Shown in pieces: positions 31,766 to 37,213 of a stretch of DNA of 37,213 nucleotides. The notes beneath the pieces are model-generated. The model was given only the letters and a program-made list of their open reading frames with translations, was not told where the DNA came from and did not search any database. Numbering within the stretch: the first letter of the stretch is position 1; the number at the start of each line of letters is the position of its first letter. The stretch comes from Gudongella sp051744365. Lineage in GTDB: Bacteria; Bacillota; Clostridia; Tissierellales; Tissierellaceae. The position numbers and the translations under genes were made by a program. The stretch lies in NCBI GenBank assembly GCA_051744365.1, contig JBNJCX010000017.1:1-37213 (forward strand), in the 5' to 3' direction.

Positions 31766-33055
31766 CTACTTCCCTTCTTCCTGATTCACTATATATCCAT
31801 TGTATCTCTGATAATCTATATGATTGATTGTTAGAGAAAAAATGGTTCCATCTTCAGTATATTCTATGTCGCTCACCTCATACTGACTCATCAGATAACT
31901 TGATACAGCTTGTTTGTCAAAGGGCACCAGCATTCTTACCCTTCTGAACTGGAGAGGAAGAGTCTCCTGTATAAGCTCTTTAAGCTGGTCTACTCCATTT
32001 CCATTTTTTGCAGATATATATATTGGATTGTCTGTTTCCAAACCTGATGAAACAACATCCTCCAATGGAAGTTTATCTATTTTGTTGAACACAGTTATTA
32101 TTGGCTTGTCTACAGTCTCCATATCCCGGAGAAGATCCATTGTTGTATTTATCTGAATTTCCAGGTCTTTATTTGATGCATCCACAACATGAAGAAGCAA
32201 GTCTGCATACTGGACCTCTTCCAGGGTTCCCTTAAAGGCTTCTATAAGCTTGGTAGGCAGCTTCGATACAAATCCCACTGTGTCGCTGAGAAGGTAATCC
32301 TGCCCGTTAGGCAGCTTTCCAACCCTATGGGCAGTATCAAGACTGGCAAAAAGCATATCCTCCACATAAACCTGTTTATTGTCATCCAACCCCTCAGCAT
32401 CACGCATAAGGGCATTCATCAATGTAGATTTCCCAGCATTTGTATATCCTATAAGCGCGACCAGTGGCATCTGGGAGGATAGTCTTTTCTTTCTTTTTAC
32501 ATCCCTGATTCCTTCTATATCCTTCAACTGCTTTTCTATGTTGTTAATCTCCCTCAGTATATGTCTTCTATCAGTCTCCAGCTTTTGTTCACCTGGACCT
32601 CTTGTTCCTATCCCAGCACCTTCTCTTGACAGATAATCCCTGAACCCTACAAGCCTTGGTAATCTATACTTAAGTTGAGCAAGCTTGACTTGTAGCTTTC
32701 CTTCCTTGGATATTGCCCTGAGGGCGAAAATATCAAGAATCAGTGCAGTTCTGTCAATGATCTTCCTATCTATTATCTCCTCCAGATTCCTCAATTGAGC
32801 TCCTGATAATTCATCGTTAAAGACAACCGTTTCTATATCCAGTTCTTCACAATAAACCTGTATCTCCTGTGCCTTACCCTTTCCTATAAAAAAAGCTGCA
32901 TTTATTCTGTCCTTCCTTTGAATAATTCTTGCTTCAACTTGACCACCTGCAGCCTTTACAAGCTCCTCAAGCTCATTCAAGGAATCCTCAATATCTATTT
33001 TGTCATTATTAAGTTCAACACCTATCAGCAAGGTTTTTTCTCTGCTATCTTCCAT
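31766..33055 (-). CDS. hflX: GTPase HflX
   Basis: Ribosome-associated GTPase that splits stalled 70S ribosomes. The 429-residue protein has an N-terminal HflX domain with FIGKGKAQEI and NDELSGAQLRNLEE, the linker GTRGPGEQKLETDRR (150-164) and the G domain. The G domain has G1 GYTNAGKS (203-210), G3 DTVGF, G4 NKID and a C-terminal ferredoxin-like tail. GGAGAG lies before the ATG. It heads the operon hflX-yigZ-CoA-binding protein and is divergent from the PBP1A gene. Confidence 0.96.
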   Translation of the reverse strand: MEDSREKTLLIGVELNNDKIDIEDSLNELEELVKAAGGQVEARIIQRKDRINAAFFIGKGKAQEIQVYCEELDIETVVFNDELSGAQLRNLEEIIDRKIIDRTALILDIFALRAISKEGKLQVKLAQLKYRLPRLVGFRDYLSREGAGIGTRGPGEQKLETDRRHILREINNIEKQLKDIEGIRDVKRKKRLSSQMPLVALIGYTNAGKSTLMNALMRDAEGLDDNKQVYVEDMLFASLDTAHRVGKLPNGQDYLLSDTVGFVSKLPTKLIEAFKGTLEEVQYADLLLHVVDASNKDLEIQINTTMDLLRDMETVDKPIITVFNKIDKLPLEDVVSSGLETDNPIYISAKNGNGVDQLKELIQETLPLQFRRVRMLVPFDKQAVSSYLMSQYEVSDIEYTEDGTIFSLTINHIDYQRYNGYIVNQEEGK

Positions 33056-33083
33056 GTTCTCACTCTCCTATCAACATACTTAC

Positions 33084-33092
33084 ATTATAACA
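33084..33092 (-). promoter_or_regulatory. Extended -10 promoter of hflX
   Basis: The minus strand reads TGTTATAAT, a TGnTATAAT extended -10, 28 bases before the hflX ATG. The -35 region is poor (CTGGTC/TGGTCT), which is usual for extended -10 promoters. Confidence 0.7.
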
Positions 33093-33155
33093 TTTTTGAC
33101 TGTTATAGACCAGTTTCATGGCCTACCTGGTAACATTATTGTAACCTGCTTAAAC

Positions 33156-33184
33156 TTAACAAAATAACTGTTCTATGGTATAAT
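33156..33184 (+). promoter_or_regulatory. Sigma-A type promoter of the PBP1A gene
   Basis: TTAACA (33156-33161), 17-base spacer, TATAAT (33179-33184). The ATG follows 38 bases later behind AGGAGG. Confidence 0.88.
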
Positions 33185-33222
33185 ATGGTATATTTTTGTA
33201 GTACCAAAATAGGAGGTCAAAA

Positions 33223-36177
33223 ATGTCTACTGAAAACAGGAAAAAAAGAAAACAGAATAGATTTACCTTTGGAAAGGCTATTAAGATTCTATTGGTGATG
33301 ATCATAATCGCAGGCGTCATGGCTGGTGGTGCTGTGGGAGCAGCAGTAATATCCATTGTAGATGAAGCCCCTGAGATAGATCCCACTACAATAGTGACAT
33401 CTCTTGCAGAAACATCCAGCATTTATGATCTGAATGGCAATCTGATTGAGAAGATCCTTGCAGAGGAGCTTCGTACCGTAGTTAGTGTAAAAGAGATGCC
33501 TCAGCATCTGATTGATGCATTTATTGCCATCGAAGACCAAAGATTCGAGGAGCACCCCGGAGTCGATATCGAGGGTATTGCAGGAGCTCTGGTGGATAAC
33601 TTCAGGTCAGGAGGACTTAGAGGTGCCAGCACTATAACACAGCAGCTTGTTAAAAATGTGTACTTAAACAATGATGTAAATCTGACTCGAAAGATAACTG
33701 AGGCTTATCTTGCACTTAAGGTCGAGACTATTTTGTCTAAGGACCAGATTCTTGAGGCATATCTGAACAGAAACTATTTTGGGCAGAACGCATATGGAGT
33801 ACAGGAAGCCTCAAGGACATACTTCTCAAAGAATGTACAGGACCTGACTATAGCTGAATCGGCTCTACTGGCAGGAATAGTAAAGAGCACTACTCAATTC
33901 CAGCCATATTACCGTGTAAAACCAAACGATTTTGACCCTGAGAAGCATTACGAAGTAGGTAAGCTGGAAGTTCTTGGCGAAGTCTATATAGCAGTCTTCA
34001 ACGAGGAGTCAGTTAATAGGCAAAGAGTCGTACTTGATGAGATGCTCGCCCAAGGTAAAATAACAACAAATGAATACCAGGTTGCCTTGGCACAGGATAT
34101 AAAGTCTATCCTGAATCCTGAAGAGAAAAAACCACAGGATATAACCTCATACTTTTCAGACCTGGTTAAATCACAGGTAGTAGATACCTTGGTTGATAAG
34201 CTTGGATACACAAGAGACCAGGCGGAAAGTGAATTGTTTACTGGTGGTCTTACCATATATGCAACAATAGATATGGAAATGCAAAAACAACTTGAGAATA
34301 TCTACACTAATTTCGTGGAGATACTTGTTGGCAACATAGAAGGAATAAGAGGTCCCGTTCTTGTAGACTGGCGAATAAATGGAGCTGGCAATGTTGTAGA
34401 TGATAAAAACAAGATAGTCTACTATCAAAAGGATATCCTGATGACAGAGGATAACAGTCTGATTCTCCAGGAAAATGAATACCAGCTTGACAATGGAAAT
34501 CTTATTATAGACACAGATAAAATAAACGTTTATCCTACTCACTTTGATATAGTCGACTTCTATACTATAGATTCCAAAAAAAATCTTGTATCTCACAGTG
34601 TTGGATCGATTGTTATTCCGGAGGGCCAGTTCTCTGTTTCCGAAGGAGTAATTACAATAAATAAAAGCTATCTGGATGACAATCCTGAATTTTATCAGAA
34701 TCAGGAAGGTAGACTTCTTATTGACAACCAATATTTCTTTATACACGACGAGGGCGTTGTTCAGCCACAGTCAGCCACTGTAATCCTGGATTATAGGACA
34801 GGACAAATAAAGGCAATTGTTGGAGGTAGAGATATCGACGGCTCCAGGATTCTTAATCGTGCTACTGATTCAGCAAGACAGCCTGGATCAGCAATCAAGC
34901 CCGTAGCTGTTTACTGGCCCGCCCTTGACAGCGGGATGACTGCAGCTACTTCAATCGATGATATACCATTCTACGATAGCAATGGAAACCTTTGGCCAAA
35001 AAACTGGTATAACGGCTATAGAGGACTTCACACTTTGAGAAGATCTGTGGAGCAATCGGTAAACGTAAATTCAGTAAAGACAGTTCAGAACATAGGTGTT
35101 TCAACGTCAGTTGCTTATCTTGAAAAGATGGGAATAATCAATAAAGAACACCCTGAAAAAGATAACTTTGTAACCAGTATTGAAAACCGTGCTACAAATG
35201 ATGAGAACTTGTCTGCTTTGGGCCTTGGAGGTATGACAAAAGGCTTAAGCCCTCTGGAATTAACAGCTGCATACGGTGCAATTGCTAATGATGGTGTCTA
35301 TGTGGAACCAGTGGCCTTTACTAAAATTCTAGATAAGAATGGAAATGTTTTACTTGATAATATACCTGAAGAAACAATTGTAACCTCACCTCAGGTGGCA
35401 TATATAATGGGTGATATATTAAGAACTACCGTATCAAGCGGTATAGCTGGGAGAGCAAGAATGTCCAATATGGCCGTTGCAGGAAAAACCGGTACAACAC
35501 AGAATCAGGCTGATATATGGTTCGTAGGCTATACACCCTACTATGTGACAGGCACCTGGATCGGAAATGACTCCCCAAGAATTACCCTTTCCAGAAACAG
35601 CAGTACTGCAGCTCAGCTGTGGCAGTATATAAACAATACAATACACGAAGGTCTTGAAAGCAAAACAAGCTTCCAAAGACCTGATGGAATTGTATCAGCA
35701 TCAATCTGTACACAATCAGGGTTGCTTGCCACCAACCTTTGTTCAAATGATCCAAGAGGTGTGGTAAGGACTGAAATATTTGCTAGTGGTACCGTTCCAA
35801 AGGCTTATTGCGATATGCACGTAGCAGTCAAGATTGATGTTACAAATGGCAAGATTGCCAATGAATATTGTCCGGATGAGGATGTTGCAACAAGAGTGTT
35901 TATTAAAAGAAAACCACTGTACAATCCTAGTGATCACAATGGAATTGTACCAAGTGACTACAACTATCAAGTACCTACACAGGTATGTACCGATCACAAT
36001 GAATCAACTATAATAGAAAATCCGGTGCTTGACTGGCTGAATGAATGGTTTGATAATAACAATGGTGAAAATCCACCAGAAGACAATCCAGATAACGGAA
36101 ATGGTAATGGCAATGGAAATCAAGATCAACCGATTGATGAAGACATTCCAAACGAGGATGAAGACGGAAACGATTAA
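33223..36177 (+). CDS. Class A penicillin-binding protein (PBP1A family)
   Basis: Bifunctional peptidoglycan glycosyltransferase and transpeptidase of 984 residues, the only plus-strand gene. A basic start precedes a membrane anchor (about 20-46). The GT51 domain has EDQRFEEHPG (104-113) and GASTITQQLVKN (134-145). The transpeptidase has SAIK (556-559), SVN (612-614) and KTGTT (755-759). About 145 residues (370-515) lie between the two as an insert with beta-rich, tyrosine- and aspartate-rich sequence, longer than in most PBP1A proteins. The C-terminal tail (about 940-984) is rich in Asn, Gly, Asp and Glu and probably disordered. AGGAGG lies 6 bases before the ATG. Confidence 0.95.
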   Translation: MSTENRKKRKQNRFTFGKAIKILLVMIIIAGVMAGGAVGAAVISIVDEAPEIDPTTIVTSLAETSSIYDLNGNLIEKILAEELRTVVSVKEMPQHLIDAFIAIEDQRFEEHPGVDIEGIAGALVDNFRSGGLRGASTITQQLVKNVYLNNDVNLTRKITEAYLALKVETILSKDQILEAYLNRNYFGQNAYGVQEASRTYFSKNVQDLTIAESALLAGIVKSTTQFQPYYRVKPNDFDPEKHYEVGKLEVLGEVYIAVFNEESVNRQRVVLDEMLAQGKITTNEYQVALAQDIKSILNPEEKKPQDITSYFSDLVKSQVVDTLVDKLGYTRDQAESELFTGGLTIYATIDMEMQKQLENIYTNFVEILVGNIEGIRGPVLVDWRINGAGNVVDDKNKIVYYQKDILMTEDNSLILQENEYQLDNGNLIIDTDKINVYPTHFDIVDFYTIDSKKNLVSHSVGSIVIPEGQFSVSEGVITINKSYLDDNPEFYQNQEGRLLIDNQYFFIHDEGVVQPQSATVILDYRTGQIKAIVGGRDIDGSRILNRATDSARQPGSAIKPVAVYWPALDSGMTAATSIDDIPFYDSNGNLWPKNWYNGYRGLHTLRRSVEQSVNVNSVKTVQNIGVSTSVAYLEKMGIINKEHPEKDNFVTSIENRATNDENLSALGLGGMTKGLSPLELTAAYGAIANDGVYVEPVAFTKILDKNGNVLLDNIPEETIVTSPQVAYIMGDILRTTVSSGIAGRARMSNMAVAGKTGTTQNQADIWFVGYTPYYVTGTWIGNDSPRITLSRNSSTAAQLWQYINNTIHEGLESKTSFQRPDGIVSASICTQSGLLATNLCSNDPRGVVRTEIFASGTVPKAYCDMHVAVKIDVTNGKIANEYCPDEDVATRVFIKRKPLYNPSDHNGIVPSDYNYQVPTQVCTDHNESTIIENPVLDWLNEWFDNNNGENPPEDNPDNGNGNGNGNQDQPIDEDIPNEDEDGND

Positions 36178-36216
36178 AAAAAGGCTTGAAATCAATTCGA
36201 TTTCAAGCCTTTCTTA
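36176..36216. terminator. Bidirectional terminator between PBP1A and folD
   Basis: Arms 36180-36193 and 36199-36212 form a perfect 14-bp stem with a 5-base loop. T-rich tails follow on both strands (TTTCTT on plus, TTTTTTT on minus), serving the two convergent genes. Confidence 0.92.
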
Positions 36217-36222
36217 TATTCT

Positions 36223-37068
36223 CTATTTATTCTCCGCTGCCTGAACCACCTGGTTCAATAGAATAGTGGTCGTTACACTTCCAACCCCTCCTGGCACAGG
36301 AGTTATCATTGAAACCTTCTCTGACACCTGGTCGTAATCCACATCTCCACTAAGCTTTCCATCCTCAGTCATACCTACTCCTACATCTATGACTACCGAA
36401 TCCTTATTGAAATACTCTTCAGTGAAAAACCTTGGTTTCCCAAGGGCTGTTACAACAATATCTGCATTCCTTGTCACCTGGGAAAGCTCTTTGGTCCTGG
36501 AGTGGCAGACAGTGACTGTTGCATTTTTCTCAAGAAGCATCATTACAAGTGGTTTGCCTACAACCATTGATCTGTTTACCACTGCGACCTTACTTCCCTC
36601 CAGATGAATATTGTTGTGAATTAGTATTTCCATTGCTGCCTTAGGAGTACATGGCCCAAATCCGCTCATATTACCTTCAAATATCTTTTCAAGGTTCAGG
36701 GGATGCATACAATCAACATCCTTGTCAGGGCTTATGGAACTCCTGATTACCTCCTCATCAATATGCTTGGGAAGGGGTCTAAAAAGCAGTATCCCGGAAA
36801 TCTCAGAATCGCTGTTAAGTTTCTCCATAAGAGATGCAAGCTCCTCTGTGGTCATTGATGTTTCCCTTTCATAAACCTTGGCATGAATGTCCATCTTCTC
36901 ACATGCCTTGATAATGCTTCTTTCATAAGACACATCGCCGGTGTTCTTTCCTAGTCTAATGATTCCAAGTGTAGGAACCACTCCCTTTTTCTTAAGTGCA
37001 GCTATCCTTGCAGCCATATCCTTCTTGATACTGGATGCAACCACGCTGCCTTTCAATATTTCAGTCAT
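36223..37068 (-). CDS. folD: FolD-like methylenetetrahydrofolate dehydrogenase, cyclohydrolase residues altered
   Basis: NADP-dependent methylene-THF dehydrogenase/methenyl-THF cyclohydrolase family; 281 residues. The N-terminal domain has SYERSIIKACEKM and GILLFRPLPKHID. The C-terminal Rossmann domain has VVNRSMVVGKPLVMMLL and ends with PVPGGVGSVTT. In bifunctional enzymes the first two motifs read YxxxK and VQLPLP. Here the YxxxK lysine position is Ile52 and the Gln position is Phe, while the Asp in DKDVDC is kept. This suggests a dehydrogenase with little or no cyclohydrolase activity, so a separate cyclohydrolase (FchA type) would be needed. I chose the ATG at 37068 behind AGGAGGT; the longer frame has no ribosome binding site. 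Confidence 0.93.
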   Translation of the reverse strand: MTEILKGSVVASSIKKDMAARIAALKKKGVVPTLGIIRLGKNTGDVSYERSIIKACEKMDIHAKVYERETSMTTEELASLMEKLNSDSEISGILLFRPLPKHIDEEVIRSSISPDKDVDCMHPLNLEKIFEGNMSGFGPCTPKAAMEILIHNNIHLEGSKVAVVNRSMVVGKPLVMMLLEKNATVTVCHSRTKELSQVTRNADIVVTALGKPRFFTEEYFNKDSVVIDVGVGMTEDGKLSGDVDYDQVSEKVSMITPVPGGVGSVTTTILLNQVVQAAENK

Positions 37069-37113
37069 TATATACCTCCTTTGATTTCGTAACATAATTA
37101 TAGCATAATCGCA

Positions 37114-37137
37114 TAAAAAAAGCACCCTATAGGCGCT
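37114..37137 (-). terminator. Terminator of the gene upstream of folD (off window)
   Basis: On the minus strand AGCGCC and GGTGCT pair over 6 bp with one G-U pair around a 5-base loop, followed by seven T residues (37115-37121). It would end a transcript entering from beyond the right edge, so folD probably has its own promoter in 37070-37113; TATAAT-like TTATAG/TATAAT is seen near 37098-37103 on the minus strand. Confidence 0.75.
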
Positions 37138-37213
37138 TTGTGTGCTATTGTTAATTCACTATTCTTCTCCCGGTTACATATCTCTGGCTGTAGTATGTGG
37201 AATTTATACTGTC

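Noticed and set aside
33156..33555. Open frames on the minus strand opposite the start of the PBP1A gene
   Set aside because: They overlap a clear, highly conserved plus-strand gene with promoter and ribosome binding site; their sequences have no domain and no ribosome binding site.

Overview
The window looks like the chromosome of a low-to-moderate GC, anaerobic, amino-acid-fermenting Firmicute, probably Clostridia of the Tissierellales/Peptostreptococcales type. This rests on a complete Stickland-type ornithine oxidation cluster, a B12- and PLP-dependent ornithine aminomutase, a tetrahydrofolate riboswitch, the MraZ-type division cluster with two DUF881 genes and Sbp, and the YfmF/YfmH peptidase pair. 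The genus is inference only. Of 36 genes, all but one (the PBP1A gene at 33223-36177) are on the minus strand, so transcription runs mostly from right to left. I see no tRNA, rRNA, CRISPR array, insertion sequence or prophage, and no gene-free stretch over 300 bases.

Left part (1-10.1 kb): an ornithine catabolic operon, in transcription order ord, ortA, ortB, oraS, oraE, a MutL/GlmL-type ATPase and orr. Together they turn L-ornithine into D-ornithine, 2,4-diaminopentanoate, 2-amino-4-oxopentanoate and finally alanine plus acetyl-CoA. A near-consensus sigma-54 promoter (8081-8098) precedes ord. The gene just upstream codes for a RocR-like PAS/AAA+/Fis sigma-54 activator, which follows nrdR.

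Middle part (10.1-22.6 kb): the division and cell wall (dcw) cluster, in order mraZ, rsmH, ftsL, a PASTA-containing PBP (ftsI/spoVD), mraY, murD, ftsW/spoVE, murG, ftsQ, DUF881, DUF881, sbp, ftsZ. Three AAAGTGG repeats at exact 10-bp spacing upstream of mraZ form a likely MraZ operator. murE, murF and ftsA are absent from their usual places, and no spoIIGA/sigE/sigG follows ftsZ.

Right part (22.6-37.2 kb): short housekeeping operons. These are yfmF-yfmH-lgt (EF-P modification-associated peptidases and lipoprotein acylation), pduL-deoC (acetyl phosphate and deoxyribose phosphate metabolism), folT under a THF riboswitch with an RBS-masking hairpin, a TIGR01906 membrane protein, yebC, nadE, hflX-yigZ-CoA-binding protein, a divergent PBP1A gene with an unusual insert, and folD.

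The points most worth a second look are the FolD with substitutions at both expected cyclohydrolase residues, the sigma-54 ornithine regulon with a GGFTGA-variant activator, the folT riboswitch and expression-platform hairpin, the MraZ operator, and an unexplained structured segment at 1-90. I did not find a clearly new multi-gene system; most of the window is recognisable core and amino-acid fermentation machinery.
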